Source: an uncultured Saprospiraceae bacterium
GTDB lineage: Bacteria > Bacteroidota > Bacteroidia > Chitinophagales > Saprospiraceae
Assembly (NCBI GenBank): GCA_937924495.1
Contig: CALDSS010000136.1
Location: 1 to 52,199, forward strand
Reading direction: 5' to 3'
DNA: 52,199 bases
Under the pieces are notes generated by a model. The model worked only from the letters and a program-made list of their open reading frames with translations, did no database searches and was not told the DNA's origin. Both the position numbers and the translations under genes were made by a program. How positions within the stretch are numbered: position 1 is the first letter of the stretch; each line of letters opens with the position of its first letter. Below are positions 17,764 to 28,635 of the stretch, one piece after another.

Positions 17764-19815
17764 TTACTCCACCAAAATCTCATCCACAAATAACCAACAT
17801 TCCTCACCAGCAGATGGATGCCAATCTGGATTTTTAAGTGTGCTTATTAAATTAACTTTTAGGAATTTCGACACCTTTGGTTCAATATCGATTTCAAAAA
17901 ATTTCAATTCCGTTAATGCCTCAGATGGTGTTGGTGGCACGCTAATCTCTTTACTCAACTCAAAATTTTTACCATCAAGAGAAGTATAGACCTTTATTCC
18001 TTTTGGAAAAAATATCCAACTATTTGGTGATGAAATTGAGCTTACATACACCTTCCGAATCACCTGTTTTTCGGCCAACTCCAAAGTAGCAGTAGCATGT
18101 TTTCCTTGCCAACCCAACCAATTGCCATCTGAAAAATTTTCCGAACCTTTCTGAAAATCAAACAATGACTCAACACCTTTTGACTGATAACTTTCAGCTG
18201 GTGCAATCGAAAGTTCACCATGCAAAAATTGAGCCTTCGAATGCACAAACTGTCGTTCTGCAATTATACTCGATGACCACCCAGACAACTCACTCATCGC
18301 TTTTAGTGTAGCTGACCTGTTCAAAAAGAAACTATCCACGTAGAGTGAAGATAAAGTATCAGGTTCACTTCCATCAAGGGTGTAATAAATGCGTGTGTCT
18401 TCAAATTCGCTCTTAAGTTTTATTGCAATGGAATCATTAAAAATTTGTCTATCGACAAATATTCGAGGTGGATTTAACCTTGTACTTCCGAAGATAGAGT
18501 CATCTATTTTATATAAAACAGAAAGCATTGGTCTTTCGTTTTGCAACACTTCAATTTCAGACTTTAAAATTTTAGTTTGCCAACAAAAAAGATTTTTCAA
18601 AGAAGCGATTTCCTTCAAAATTTTAATAGAACCACCCGTTACTTTAGTTCCATAAATATTGAGTGATTCTAAATATTTCAAATGCTCCAAAGATTGAATG
18701 GCTTCATCAGTAATGAGCGTATTTTGCAATTGCACCTTTTTTAAGTGAGACATAGTTGACAAATAACGAACAAGGTCATCTCCAAAGTTCGAATTAGACA
18801 AATTCAATTCTACCACGTTATTTTCAACCTTTTTTAGTTTCTTAAAAATAGAATTATTCAAATCTTCTCTACCAGAAAAATTGGCGATCAGAAATGGGTT
18901 ATTCGAGGATAGGCGCGATATAGAAATACCAGATTGCCTCAAATCACTCAGCATTTTTTCAGAGACAGAATCTACTTTCAACGCACTGATGTTCGTATTG
19001 ACTGATTTATACTTTTCTAAAATCGGCGCCACCGAAGCACGATTTTTTGAAGAATCAACAATACAATTAAAACATGCCTGATTTTCAATCCACCATAATA
19101 AAAGTTTTGCTTCGTCGTCTGTGATTTGTTTTTTGCCTTTGGGAGGCATGTGCTTTTTTTCTTCGAGGGGGAGATGAATTCTTTGAAGCAATTCACTCAT
19201 TGCTGGTGAATCGAAATTAAAAATCGAACCATTAGAACCTCCAGCCAGTAAGCCAGCCTGCGAAGTCATAATCAGATCACCTTTTGCTTTCGATGGGTTG
19301 TGACAGCTATTGCATTTTGCTTTTAGAATCGGCTCAATGAATGTAGGGAAGATTGGTGCTTTTTCAATATTTGTAACAACAATCGAATTGTCTTCTGGTC
19401 TTGAGAATAGATAATCAACTCCATGAGTAAGGTTCCCGCCCTGGTGTCCTGTGAAAGTTAAAAGCCCAACTGCAACCATAAAAAGTGGAATGAATACTTT
19501 TTGCAAAAAAGCATAATTTGTGCGATGCGTAAAAAACAAAACGCCTATCAAAACTGTCAAAGAAATGCCCGACCATTTGTGTCGCCAAAGCATATCCGCA
19601 TTATACCCTCCCTCTTCAGAAAGAAACCAACCCGTCGTCGCAGCTGCCAAAGCAGTCAAAAAACTAAGAGCTAGTGCCAAACGAATAGCACCTTCAAATT
19701 CTTCTGTTTTTTTGACCACCTGCCAAAGCACAAGCACAGTTGCGAAGAGCAAAATACCGATCGGCAAATGCACGAAAAGGGGATGTAGGCGAGAAAAATT
19801 CATTGAAATTAACAA
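17764..19815 (-). CDS. DUF2231-like membrane domain, Planctomycete-type cytochrome c, LRR and Fn3-assoc/chitobiase-like multidomain protein
   Basis: N-terminal TM block (LHPLFVHLPIGILLFATVLV), CNSCHNPSKAKGDL haem motif, LRRs, YYTLDGSEPD, C-terminal discoidin-like module. Confidence 0.8.
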   Translation of the reverse strand: MLISMNFSRLHPLFVHLPIGILLFATVLVLWQVVKKTEEFEGAIRLALALSFLTALAAATTGWFLSEEGGYNADMLWRHKWSGISLTVLIGVLFFTHRTNYAFLQKVFIPLFMVAVGLLTFTGHQGGNLTHGVDYLFSRPEDNSIVVTNIEKAPIFPTFIEPILKAKCNSCHNPSKAKGDLIMTSQAGLLAGGSNGSIFNFDSPAMSELLQRIHLPLEEKKHMPPKGKKQITDDEAKLLLWWIENQACFNCIVDSSKNRASVAPILEKYKSVNTNISALKVDSVSEKMLSDLRQSGISISRLSSNNPFLIANFSGREDLNNSIFKKLKKVENNVVELNLSNSNFGDDLVRYLSTMSHLKKVQLQNTLITDEAIQSLEHLKYLESLNIYGTKVTGGSIKILKEIASLKNLFCWQTKILKSEIEVLQNERPMLSVLYKIDDSIFGSTRLNPPRIFVDRQIFNDSIAIKLKSEFEDTRIYYTLDGSEPDTLSSLYVDSFFLNRSATLKAMSELSGWSSSIIAERQFVHSKAQFLHGELSIAPAESYQSKGVESLFDFQKGSENFSDGNWLGWQGKHATATLELAEKQVIRKVYVSSISSPNSWIFFPKGIKVYTSLDGKNFELSKEISVPPTPSEALTELKFFEIDIEPKVSKFLKVNLISTLKNPDWHPSAGEECWLFVDEILVE

Positions 19816-19821
19816 TACTTT

Positions 19822-20679
19822 TTATTGACGAAAGTTGAAAAATACCTCATCGATAAAGAACCAAGGAGGAGTTCCTTTTCCAGGATGCCAATCTGGAATT
19901 TGTGATAAATTTAAAATTTTAATGCTAACTTGATCTGTGTGTTCGACAGGAAAAAATATCGGCTCATAACTAAAGGAAGCTTTTCTTCCTTTTTGGGTTG
20001 GAGGCAACTCTTTTGATTTCACCATTTTTCCTCCAATCCAAATTTCTATGACTTTTGGTGAAAAAATCCAAGCATCATTATTCCTTAAAAAACTGATTCC
20101 AACTGATTCGATTTTCTCTTTTTTTAAAAAACCAAAATCAATAGTTACAATCTCAGATTGAAATCCTAACCAGTTCCCATCTTTAAAATTCATTGACCCT
20201 TTTTTGAAATCCGCCAAAGTCTTTGCACCAGCCCCTATGTAAGAATCAGAAGGCAGAGGACTCATTGAAATTTCGGCATTTGCAGCAAGGGAATTGACTT
20301 TAATCAAATCAATTGAAACCGTTTCACTTGATAAAAAATCTTTGTGAAAAGCTTTGGCCCGAATCGTTTGAGTAGAAGAAACATTAAATGATTTATCATA
20401 TTTTTTACTGTCTGAACTTACCTCCCAACCATCATCCGAAAATCGAAAATCTACCTGTGGGTGATTCAACTCAAGCTCCACTATTGCTGATTTTTGAAAG
20501 AAAATAGAATCCACTTTCAAAAGAGGTTTTGCCAATTGAATCGTTTTGACCTTTGTGAAATACCCTGGCATATACAACGGCGTTTTGCACGAAAATGCAA
20601 AAAAGAAAAACCACAAAATCAGCATTAAATTTTTCATACCCTCACTAATTTTATGGGATAAGTTGCTCCCGAATTCCAT
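19822..20679 (-). CDS. Lipoprotein with Fn3-assoc-like and discoidin-like module
   Basis: FSCKTPLYMPGYF lipobox; DFKKGSMNFKDGNWLGFQ...WIFSPK...IPDWHPGKG..WFFIDEVFF, paralogous to the C-terminus of the neighbouring gene. Confidence 0.7.
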   Translation of the reverse strand: MEFGSNLSHKISEGMKNLMLILWFFFFAFSCKTPLYMPGYFTKVKTIQLAKPLLKVDSIFFQKSAIVELELNHPQVDFRFSDDGWEVSSDSKKYDKSFNVSSTQTIRAKAFHKDFLSSETVSIDLIKVNSLAANAEISMSPLPSDSYIGAGAKTLADFKKGSMNFKDGNWLGFQSEIVTIDFGFLKKEKIESVGISFLRNNDAWIFSPKVIEIWIGGKMVKSKELPPTQKGRKASFSYEPIFFPVEHTDQVSIKILNLSQIPDWHPGKGTPPWFFIDEVFFNFRQ

Positions 20680-21656
20680 TGTGCGACGTATAAATTTTCG
20701 TCTTCATCAACGCATACATCGTGTGGATGATGAAATACTTTTAACGCCTGATACATGGGTTGCAATGCTCCATTTTCGTAAAAAGGAACACAACCGCCTG
20801 GCGCTGAAATCAGCCGATTATTTTCATTTAAAATAGAAACGAAACCTGTCCCTTCTCCTCCGTCGCCAGACCATATAGTAGCCAGATAAATTTCCTTTTC
20901 ATGAATCACCGGACGACAAATGAACGCTCCAGGTAAATTAATTTCAGAAAGAAATTTTCCTTCAAGGGAAAATCGTTTCAGCTTGTTTTGCTGACGTGCA
21001 GTAATGAGTAAGGTTGGATTTTTTAGATCCCGTTTATCAATTGCAATTCCATGTGCATTGTTAAAATATTCTTTTCCACCAAAAATATTTAGTAATTCTC
21101 CTTTTGAGTTGTAATGCAAAATCCATTGCTCGCCATAACCATCAGCAACATAAATATCGCCATTTTCGGCAACAGCCGTTTCCGTTGGTTTGTATTGGTT
21201 CGGAGCAGAATATTTTTCTCCTTCCGGAAAATTTAGCTCTAAAACTCGTTTCCCAGAAAGCGTCGTTTTTATAACTTTATTTTTTTCAGAATCAGTTATA
21301 TATAAAAAATCTTCGCCTCCTTCCACATTTAAAGTTAGTCCATGTGCTCCAGGCAAATTGGTTGTCCAAACTCCCTCAAGCTGCCCTGAATTGCTATAAA
21401 TTATAATGTTATTTTTTACGTGATTCGTCAGTAAAATAATACGGCCGCGCGAATCTTGCACCATCTCATGGCAATCTTTCACTGGGTAGAAATTCGAATT
21501 GAGCGCACCCCAATTCAGATCAATTTTATACTGATGAGAATTATGGCCAATAATCACATCTTTATATTTAGCAATCTCTGCCATAGGAAATTTCCCAAGT
21601 GCAAGACCTGCTAAAGCAAATGAAGTATTCTTTATAAAGTTGCGTCGAATCATCAT
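20634..21656 (-). CDS. NHL-repeat / 6-bladed beta-propeller protein
   Basis: [18 protein letters not shown] Tat-like leader; NHL-like repeats ([38 protein letters not shown]). Confidence 0.8.
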   Translation of the reverse strand: MMIRRNFIKNTSFALAGLALGKFPMAEIAKYKDVIIGHNSHQYKIDLNWGALNSNFYPVKDCHEMVQDSRGRIILLTNHVKNNIIIYSNSGQLEGVWTTNLPGAHGLTLNVEGGEDFLYITDSEKNKVIKTTLSGKRVLELNFPEGEKYSAPNQYKPTETAVAENGDIYVADGYGEQWILHYNSKGELLNIFGGKEYFNNAHGIAIDKRDLKNPTLLITARQQNKLKRFSLEGKFLSEINLPGAFICRPVIHEKEIYLATIWSGDGGEGTGFVSILNENNRLISAPGGCVPFYENGALQPMYQALKVFHHPHDVCVDEDENLYVAQWNSGATYPIKLVRV

Positions 21657-23140
21657 GTTAAAATATCCTTCACTACATGCCCATGCACATCTGTCAACCT
21701 AAACCGTCTTCCCTGATATTTGTAAGTCAGCTTTTCATGATCAATACCCAACAGATGTAATAGCGTTGCTTGAAAATCGTGCACATGCACTGGTTTGTCC
21801 GTAATATTGTAACCAAAATCATCCGTCTCACCATAGACCAAACCGGGCTTAACGCCTCCTCCCGCTACCCAAATCGTAAAACATCTTGGATGATGATCGC
21901 GTCCATAATTTTTCGGTGTCAAGATGCCTTGCGAATAGTTCGTTCTCCCAAATTCGCCACCCCAAATCACTAAAGTATCTTCCAGTAATCCGCGTTGCTT
22001 CAAATCCATTACCAAAGCTGCTGAGGGTTGATCTACATCCTTTGCTTGTTTAACAATTGCAGTCGGTAAATTGTCATGCTGATCCCACCCCATGTGATAG
22101 AGTTGTATGAAGCGAACGCCCTGCTCAGCGAGCCTGCGAGCCAACAAGCAATTGGCAGCAAACGTCCCCGGGGTCTTAGAATCAGGGCCATACATTCGGT
22201 AAATGTGGTCGGGTTCATTTTCAATATTCATCACTTCAGGGACAGAGGTTTGCATGCGATAAGCCATCTCATATTGCGCAATTCTGCTTTGAATTTCAGG
22301 GTCACCAAACTCTTCAAATTGCATTGAGTTTAACTCACTCAATTTATCCAACATTTTTCGGCGACTTTTCCGTGAAATACCTGCGGGATCATTCAAATAC
22401 AAAACGGGATCTTTTGCTGCTCGAAACTGTACCCCTTGATGAAGAGAATGCAAAAATCCATTTCCCCAAAGTCTTGAATAAAGCGGCTGACCATTGGGTC
22501 GCCCGGTGCCTCTAGATAATAAAACAGAGAAAGAAGGAAGGTTTTCATTTTCGGAACCTAAACCATAACTCAACCACGAACCAATACTTGGACGCCCCGG
22601 TTGTTGCGAACCAGTTTGAAAAAAAGTAATTGCTGGATCATGGTTGATTGCCTCCGTGTACATGGATTTAATGATACAAATCTCATCAGCGATTTTTGCA
22701 GTATAAGGCAGCAAATCACTCACCCACGCTCCATGCTGACCATGCTGTCTAAATTCAGACATCGAACCCACCAATGGAAAAGATTTCTGCCCCGAAGTCA
22801 TCCCTGTCAATCGTTGTCCTTGGCGTATAGATTCGGGCAAGTCTTCTCCTCTCATCTTATTAAGCAACGGTTTGTAATCAAACAATTCTAATTGAGAAGG
22901 GCCGCCACTTTGGAAGAGATAAATAACTCGTTTGATTTTCGCAGGATGATGAAGCGCATCTAAAATTCCTTTGGTGCCGCCGCCATTTTCTACAACAACT
23001 CCATGTTCATTTTTTGAAAAAAAACTCATTCCAAATAGCGACGCTAGTGCAGCCGTCCCGATACCTGTTGCCGACTTCGAGAGAAAAGCTCGACGATTGA
23101 GGTGCAATGCTCGGTCTGTGAAAATTTTTTTCATAAACAT
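21653..23140 (-). CDS. DUF1501 domain protein (sulfatase-like fold)
   Basis: Tat-like leader [95 protein letters not shown]. Confidence 0.92.
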   Translation of the reverse strand: MFMKKIFTDRALHLNRRAFLSKSATGIGTAALASLFGMSFFSKNEHGVVVENGGGTKGILDALHHPAKIKRVIYLFQSGGPSQLELFDYKPLLNKMRGEDLPESIRQGQRLTGMTSGQKSFPLVGSMSEFRQHGQHGAWVSDLLPYTAKIADEICIIKSMYTEAINHDPAITFFQTGSQQPGRPSIGSWLSYGLGSENENLPSFSVLLSRGTGRPNGQPLYSRLWGNGFLHSLHQGVQFRAAKDPVLYLNDPAGISRKSRRKMLDKLSELNSMQFEEFGDPEIQSRIAQYEMAYRMQTSVPEVMNIENEPDHIYRMYGPDSKTPGTFAANCLLARRLAEQGVRFIQLYHMGWDQHDNLPTAIVKQAKDVDQPSAALVMDLKQRGLLEDTLVIWGGEFGRTNYSQGILTPKNYGRDHHPRCFTIWVAGGGVKPGLVYGETDDFGYNITDKPVHVHDFQATLLHLLGIDHEKLTYKYQGRRFRLTDVHGHVVKDILT

Positions 23141-23293
23141 AACGCGAAGCGGTTCTCCGCGATGATTTTAATTTTTAAAAATCAAAGTAACCAATTTCAA
23201 AAAGTTAATTTCGGACAGCTTCTAAAGATTTACCCATTCGTTTATTTTTAGACTTTCAAACACGACATTCTCGGATCACCGCTCCACGTTACG

Positions 23294-25651
23294 TTAGCGA
23301 TTTAGGGATTCATCTAAATTTAAAATAGCATTTGCCATCAAAGCATACGCAGCAAGTTCTGTTCTATTTTGAGTCGCTTCATCCGATTGAGCAGGCATAA
23401 ATTCACCAATCGATAGATAATCTTTTACGCGCTCAGGTTCTTTTCTAAAATTATTTTTTTCTTCTGCCAAATATTCAATTAGAGAAACAACCTCCTCTTC
23501 ATTTGGCAAGCGAGAAGTTACCAATTGAAAAATATATTTAATTCTTTTTTCTGGTGTATCTACCGCTGCCATAGCATTAGCAGCAATCGCTCGCGACGCC
23601 TCAATAATCTGTGGATCATTGAGCAAAACCAATGCTTGAAGTGGTGTATTGGTCTCTTGCCGTTTGATGGTACAAAAATCACGAGAAGCAGCATCCAGCG
23701 TCATCATGCTTGGCGGCGGAACCGTTCTTTTCCAAAAAGTATAAAGACTTCGGCGATATAAATCTTTGCCTTTAGAGGGAATGTATTTTGCAGTGCTTCC
23801 GCCACCGCCACCTGTAGTTTCCGCCCAAATCCCTGGAGGTTGATACGGCTTCACACTTGGCCCACCGACCTGCCGATTGAGCAAACCACTGATCGCCAGC
23901 GCTTGATCACGAAGCATTTCTGCTTTTAACCGAAGGCGCGGAGCACGAGCGTATAATTGATTTTCTGGGTCTTTGCGGAGCAGTTCTTTGGAGGCTTTTG
24001 CGGATTGCTGATAAGTTGCAGAAGACGCAATGTATTTTAGCATTGCTTTAATGTCCCAACCTTCATTCTGAAATTTGAGTGCTAAAAAATCAAGTAATTC
24101 AGGATGAGTTGGTAGCGACCCCTGATTCCCGAAATCATCAGAGGTGGCCACTAAACCGACTCCAAACATCTGTTGCCATAAGCGATTAACGGCCACACGA
24201 GCAGTCAACGGGTTTTCTTTATCGAAAAGCCAATTGGTCAAGCCTAATCGATTTGGTTCATATTTTTTTGATACTTGAATGGCTTCTGGCGTTTGAGGAA
24301 AAACCTCCTCGCCATGTTGGTCATAAAGCCCCCGATTAAGAATGAAAGATTTGCGAGGCTGGGGCATTTCCTTCATGACCATCAATTCAATTTTGGGTAA
24401 GGTGTCGAGGTTTTTGACGAAAGTTGCCATTGATTCAATCTCCTTTTGCGAAAGCGTAACATAAGGCTCTGGTGTCATACCTTCCTGATCACCAGGAAAA
24501 CCTTTTTCTTTCACATTGTTAAAATAACTAAACAACGAAAAATAGTCTTTTTGACTAATCGGGTCATACTTATGGTCATGACATTTGGCGCATTCCATGG
24601 TCAACGCAAGAAAAGCCATCCCAAATGTTTGGGCACGATCAGAGACATAATCAACTCTATATTCTTCATCAATCACCCCACCTTCAAAAGTAATTTTATG
24701 GTTGCGGTTAAAGCCCGTTGCAATGATTTTTTCGAGATTAGAATTAGGCATAAGATCACCCGCAAGTTGATACTTGACGAACTCGTCATAAGGCATATTT
24801 TTCGCGAAAGCGTGAATAACCCAATCGCGCCAAGGCCACATCACACGTGCAAAGTCATTTTGATAACCATGGGTGTCAGCATAGCGCGCCAAGTCAAGCC
24901 AATCGGCTGTCATTCGTTCTGCATAAGCGTCTGAGGCGAGCTTTCGATCAATTATCTTTTCTAAAGCGTCGGCGGAGTTGTCATTTAAGAAATCATGAAT
25001 TTCGTCGAGCGTGGGCGGCAGTCCCGTTAAATCAAAGCTGACTCTTCTGATCAGTTTTTCTTTGGTCGCTTTCGCGGAAAATGGCTGGTTTTGCGCCTCC
25101 AGTTTTTGCAAAATAAAATAGTCAATTTCATTTTGTGCTTTCGCAGAATTTGAAGGCGATGGTATTTTTGGTTTGACAGGTGGAATAAATGCCCAGTGCT
25201 CTTTCCACTCTGCACCTTGTTCTACCCATTTCTTTAGAATCTTTTTTTCATAATCACTCAAAGTCAGATTGGACTCTGGGGGCGGCATTATTTCATTTGG
25301 GTCAGTATCAAAAATTCGTTGAACCAGTCCACTGTTTTCTGGGTCACCAGCGATGATGGCAAAGCGATTTTTTTCTTTTCCTAAAGGAGTAAAGGCCGCT
25401 TCTTTGGTGTGAAAAGCCAGACCTGCTTCGATTTTATTTTTATCAGGACCATGGCATTTAAAACACCGATCAGAAAGAATTGGGCGAACATGAAAATTGA
25501 AATCTACTTTTTCGGGAACGGTCTGGAGCTTCTCTTTTTGGTAGGCTGTCTCCGTTTCTATCGTTTTATTTTCACAAGCATTCAAGAAGAGTAGGCAACC
25601 TGCCGCAATCCATGATAGTGCCTTGAAAAATGATAAATCAAAAATTTGCAT
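23294..25651 (-). CDS. PSD1 and cytochrome c domain protein (PSCyt1-DUF1549-DUF1553)
   Basis: CFKCHGPDKNKIEAGL; RRVSFDLTGLPPTLDEI; WLDLARYADTHGYQND; NRLWQQMFGVGLVATSDDFGNQGSLPTHPELLD; TPLQALVLLNDPQ. Confidence 0.95.
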   Translation of the reverse strand: MQIFDLSFFKALSWIAAGCLLFLNACENKTIETETAYQKEKLQTVPEKVDFNFHVRPILSDRCFKCHGPDKNKIEAGLAFHTKEAAFTPLGKEKNRFAIIAGDPENSGLVQRIFDTDPNEIMPPPESNLTLSDYEKKILKKWVEQGAEWKEHWAFIPPVKPKIPSPSNSAKAQNEIDYFILQKLEAQNQPFSAKATKEKLIRRVSFDLTGLPPTLDEIHDFLNDNSADALEKIIDRKLASDAYAERMTADWLDLARYADTHGYQNDFARVMWPWRDWVIHAFAKNMPYDEFVKYQLAGDLMPNSNLEKIIATGFNRNHKITFEGGVIDEEYRVDYVSDRAQTFGMAFLALTMECAKCHDHKYDPISQKDYFSLFSYFNNVKEKGFPGDQEGMTPEPYVTLSQKEIESMATFVKNLDTLPKIELMVMKEMPQPRKSFILNRGLYDQHGEEVFPQTPEAIQVSKKYEPNRLGLTNWLFDKENPLTARVAVNRLWQQMFGVGLVATSDDFGNQGSLPTHPELLDFLALKFQNEGWDIKAMLKYIASSATYQQSAKASKELLRKDPENQLYARAPRLRLKAEMLRDQALAISGLLNRQVGGPSVKPYQPPGIWAETTGGGGGSTAKYIPSKGKDLYRRSLYTFWKRTVPPPSMMTLDAASRDFCTIKRQETNTPLQALVLLNDPQIIEASRAIAANAMAAVDTPEKRIKYIFQLVTSRLPNEEEVVSLIEYLAEEKNNFRKEPERVKDYLSIGEFMPAQSDEATQNRTELAAYALMANAILNLDESLNR

Positions 25652-25707
25652 TCCGCTTTTACTTTAGAGCGAAAATATAGTCAACTTCAAATTGCAATTA
25701 TAAAAAA

Positions 25708-26613
25708 TCAGCTGATTTTATTGCCAATTTTTGCATTTTCTATCTCATTTGTCAACTTCTTGTACGTATCGACCGAGACAGGAACGAGAGGTAGGCGCAA
25801 TTCGTTTTCGCACAACTCCATACGGTGCAGTGCTGCCTTGATGCCAGCTGGGTTGCCATCCACATAAAGATGGGGATGAATGTCTAAAAGTAATTCGTGA
25901 TAATGTCTCGCACCTACATAATCGCCCTCATTAGCTGCACGCACCATTTCCGAAAATTCAAAAGGAAAAGCGTTAGCAATCACAGATATAACACCAGTAG
26001 CGCCCATTCCCATCATGGGAAGGGTTAAGGCATCATCACCAGACAATACAGCAAAATTTTCAGGTTTATATTTTAAAATTTTCGAGGCTTGAACCAAATC
26101 GCCTGATGCTTCTTTGACTGCTATAAATTTATCACTAGCTTTTGCCAAACGAATGGTGGTTTCTGCTGATATATTGGAAGAAGTACGACCTGGCACATTG
26201 TAGATAATAATCGGCAACGGCGACACTTTTTCCACTTCCACAAAATGCTGGAAAATGCCTTCCTGAGATGGCTTGTTATAAGAAGGACTACTCGACATTA
26301 TGTAATCGAATCCGTCGAAGTTAAAATTTTTGATTCTTTCTGTAAGGTGGGTGGTATTGTTGCCTCCAAAAAAACCAACAACGGTTGGAACTCGGCCATT
26401 ATTCACTTTTAAAGTAAAGTCTAATACAGCTCTACATTCTTCAGGATTCAGCGTAATCGCTTCTCCCGTCGTACCTAAAGAAACAAGGAATTTTACGCCT
26501 CCTTCAATACAATTTTCTATAATTCTCTCAAGAGCTGTATAGTCTATTGCGCCTCCTTTTTTGAATGGTGTAACGAGTGCTACGCCTGTCCCACTAAGCG
26601 GGTATTGGTTCAT
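25708..26613 (-). CDS. dapA: 4-hydroxy-tetrahydrodipicolinate synthase
   Basis: GTGVALVTPFKKGGAIDYTALERII; SLGTTGEAITLNPEE; IIYNVPGRTSSNI; AVKEASGDLVQ. Confidence 0.96.
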   Translation of the reverse strand: MNQYPLSGTGVALVTPFKKGGAIDYTALERIIENCIEGGVKFLVSLGTTGEAITLNPEECRAVLDFTLKVNNGRVPTVVGFFGGNNTTHLTERIKNFNFDGFDYIMSSSPSYNKPSQEGIFQHFVEVEKVSPLPIIIYNVPGRTSSNISAETTIRLAKASDKFIAVKEASGDLVQASKILKYKPENFAVLSGDDALTLPMMGMGATGVISVIANAFPFEFSEMVRAANEGDYVGARHYHELLLDIHPHLYVDGNPAGIKAALHRMELCENELRLPLVPVSVDTYKKLTNEIENAKIGNKIS

Positions 26614-27184
26614 GTTGTGTAGTCATTTTGGTCAAGAAAAATTCGGCTTGTTCAATAAAGTTAGCCAAATTCTCTGGATTTTTAGTGTCAATCATCAAGT
26701 CGCTGCTATAGGTATTTTCAGTAGAAGGTCCTACGCGGAAAGACGCTTTTGACAAAGCCATGATGTAATCAAAAGGAGGGTTGGTTTGACCAGAAAGATT
26801 GATAAGCAAATCGAACGGTTGCCCCATAAATTGAGCTGCGCTTTCACCTTTTGGCTTTCCAATAAAATTGATATCCTTTTTTGTAAAAAACGGAAAACGG
26901 TCTTCTTCTACTTCTTTTTTGGTGTCAAAATAGCCCAGTAAATTGACTGATTTTCCCTGATTGGAAAGTTTTTTTGAATAGTTGAACACTACGCTCAATT
27001 GTTGTTCATTTGAGGCATTAAATAAAATACCAACCGTATCTGCTTCCTCCAAACTTGTTGAAAGTCGTAAAACGCGGCTTTGGTTGAGGGATTTATTTAA
27101 TGATCTGAAATAAAGTTTATTCTTAAGTCTTTGTAAGAAATTCATCTTTTGTTTCTCTTTATAGTAAAGTTGAAAAAACAACAT
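26594..27184 (-). CDS. Conserved hypothetical protein (Bacteroidota family, DUF6913-like)
   Basis: MNFLQRLKNKLYFRSLNKSL...DLLINLSGQTNPPFDYIMALSKASFRVG; overlaps dapA start. Confidence 0.55.
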   Translation of the reverse strand: MLFFQLYYKEKQKMNFLQRLKNKLYFRSLNKSLNQSRVLRLSTSLEEADTVGILFNASNEQQLSVVFNYSKKLSNQGKSVNLLGYFDTKKEVEEDRFPFFTKKDINFIGKPKGESAAQFMGQPFDLLINLSGQTNPPFDYIMALSKASFRVGPSTENTYSSDLMIDTKNPENLANFIEQAEFFLTKMTTQHEPIPA

Positions 27185-27284
27185 TTTAATTTCAAAACTT
27201 TATTATTTCAACTTAACTTATTCACTAATTTTCGACTAAGATATGGTGGATATAGCCGAGCAAGTAGTGTCATAGTATGTCTGT

Positions 27285-28262
27285 TTATACTTTTTCTTTG
27301 ACTTTTTCATCAACAATCTGAAATCTTCCAATTTCAGAATATTTAGCAATTCGTTTTTCGATGCGCTCTTCTACAGATAGTTCACTTAGTTCAGCAATTG
27401 CTTTTTTGATGTATCTTTTCAAGAGTTTAGCCATTGCCTCTGGCTCAGCATGTGCACCGCCTGTTGGCTCTTTTATGATGTCATCTATAATTCCAAATTC
27501 AAGCATGTGATCTGCAGTCAACTTCAATGACTCCGCTGCTTGTTCTTTGTAATCCCAACTTCTCCATAAGATAGAAGAGCAAGACTCAGGAGAAATCACA
27601 GAGTACCATGTATTCTCAAGCATCGCAATTTTATCACCTAACCCAATTCCAATGGCACCACCTGAAGCACCTTCTCCAATTACCACACAAACAATTGGTA
27701 CCTTAAGTTGAGCCATTTCGAAAAGATTTCGGGCAATGGCCTCTGCCTGGCCACGCTCCTCTGCCTCAATACCTGGATATGCGCCTGGTGTATCAATCAA
27801 TGTCACCACAGGAAAACCGAAACGCTCGGCCATTTTCATCAATCGCAACGCTTTGCGATACCCTTCTGGGTTGGCCATTCCAAAATTGCGGTATTGGCGG
27901 AGTTTCGTATTAACTCCTTTTTGGTGACCAATAATTACAACAGATTGACCATCAATATTTGCCAAACCACCTACGATTGCTTTGTCATCCTTGACATTGC
28001 GATCACCATGCAGTTCTACAAACTTGCGGCACATCTCTCCAATATAGTAGAGCGTATAGGGTCGCTCAGGGTGCCTCGAAAGCTGAACTTTTTGCCAGCC
28101 AGTAAGATTTTCGTAAATCTCTTTTCGCTTTACCTTGATTTTCGACTCCAATTCCTTCACCATTGGCGCTACATCCACTTCTCCCTCTTCGCCCACTTGC
28201 TTGATTTTCTCAAGCTGTGCGTATAGGCTCTCTAGTTGTTCTTCAAATTCTAAAAAAACCAT
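27285..28262 (-). CDS. accA: Acetyl-CoA carboxylase carboxyltransferase subunit alpha
   Basis: [76 protein letters not shown]. Confidence 0.97.
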   Translation of the reverse strand: MVFLEFEEQLESLYAQLEKIKQVGEEGEVDVAPMVKELESKIKVKRKEIYENLTGWQKVQLSRHPERPYTLYYIGEMCRKFVELHGDRNVKDDKAIVGGLANIDGQSVVIIGHQKGVNTKLRQYRNFGMANPEGYRKALRLMKMAERFGFPVVTLIDTPGAYPGIEAEERGQAEAIARNLFEMAQLKVPIVCVVIGEGASGGAIGIGLGDKIAMLENTWYSVISPESCSSILWRSWDYKEQAAESLKLTADHMLEFGIIDDIIKEPTGGAHAEPEAMAKLLKRYIKKAIAELSELSVEERIEKRIAKYSEIGRFQIVDEKVKEKV

Positions 28263-28370
28263 ATTGTCAGTTTTTTCGGTTTTGCTTAGTTAGTAGGAAG
28301 CGCGAAATTACTAATTCGCAGCCATGAATAAGAACAAGGTAAATTTTTTTAATTTTTTTTTACTGTTTGG

Positions 28371-28401
28371 TTGCACTCTTAACAAAACCATGTTACATTT
28401 G
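28371..28401 (+). promoter_or_regulatory. Promoter for tRNA-Asp
   Basis: TTG-N20-TACATTTG. Confidence 0.7.
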
Positions 28402-28473
28402 CACCCGCTTCGAACGAGAAGTTAATTATATATGATTTTTGGTATTATTTTTTCTACCTATAAATCATTCTAA

Positions 28474-28547
28474 GGTCCGGTAGTTCAGCTGGTTAGAATA
28501 CCTGCCTGTCACGCAGGGGGTCGCGGGTTCGAGTCCCGTCCGGACCG
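28474..28547 (+). tRNA. tRNA-Asp(GTC)
   Basis: GGTCCGG...CCTGTCACGCAGG...GGGTTCGAGTCCC...CCGGACC-G; complete cloverleaf. Confidence 0.97.
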
Positions 28548-28562
28548 CTTTCAAAGAAGCAT

Positions 28563-28598
28563 AAGCCTTGTAAGTCATTGACTTGCGAGGCTTTTTTT
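28563..28598 (+). terminator. Terminator after tRNA-Asp
   Basis: AAGCCTTGTAAGTC-att-GACTTGCGAGGCTT plus T-tract. Confidence 0.85.
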
Positions 28599-28635
28599 GT
28601 TTTATCTTTAAAAAAATGTCTTTTATTAGAGATCC

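Noticed and set aside
24446-24934. 162-aa plus-strand ORF opposite the PSD1 gene
   Set aside because: Fully antisense to a strongly conserved CDS; composition typical of a reverse-frame shadow ORF.
17764-26613. Genomic island or prophage hypothesis for the cytochrome/DUF1501 region
   Set aside because: No integrase, transposase, att repeats or phage genes seen; flanked by core genes without an obvious junction.
27708-28226. 172-aa plus-strand ORF opposite accA
   Set aside because: Antisense shadow of accA, no recognisable motif.
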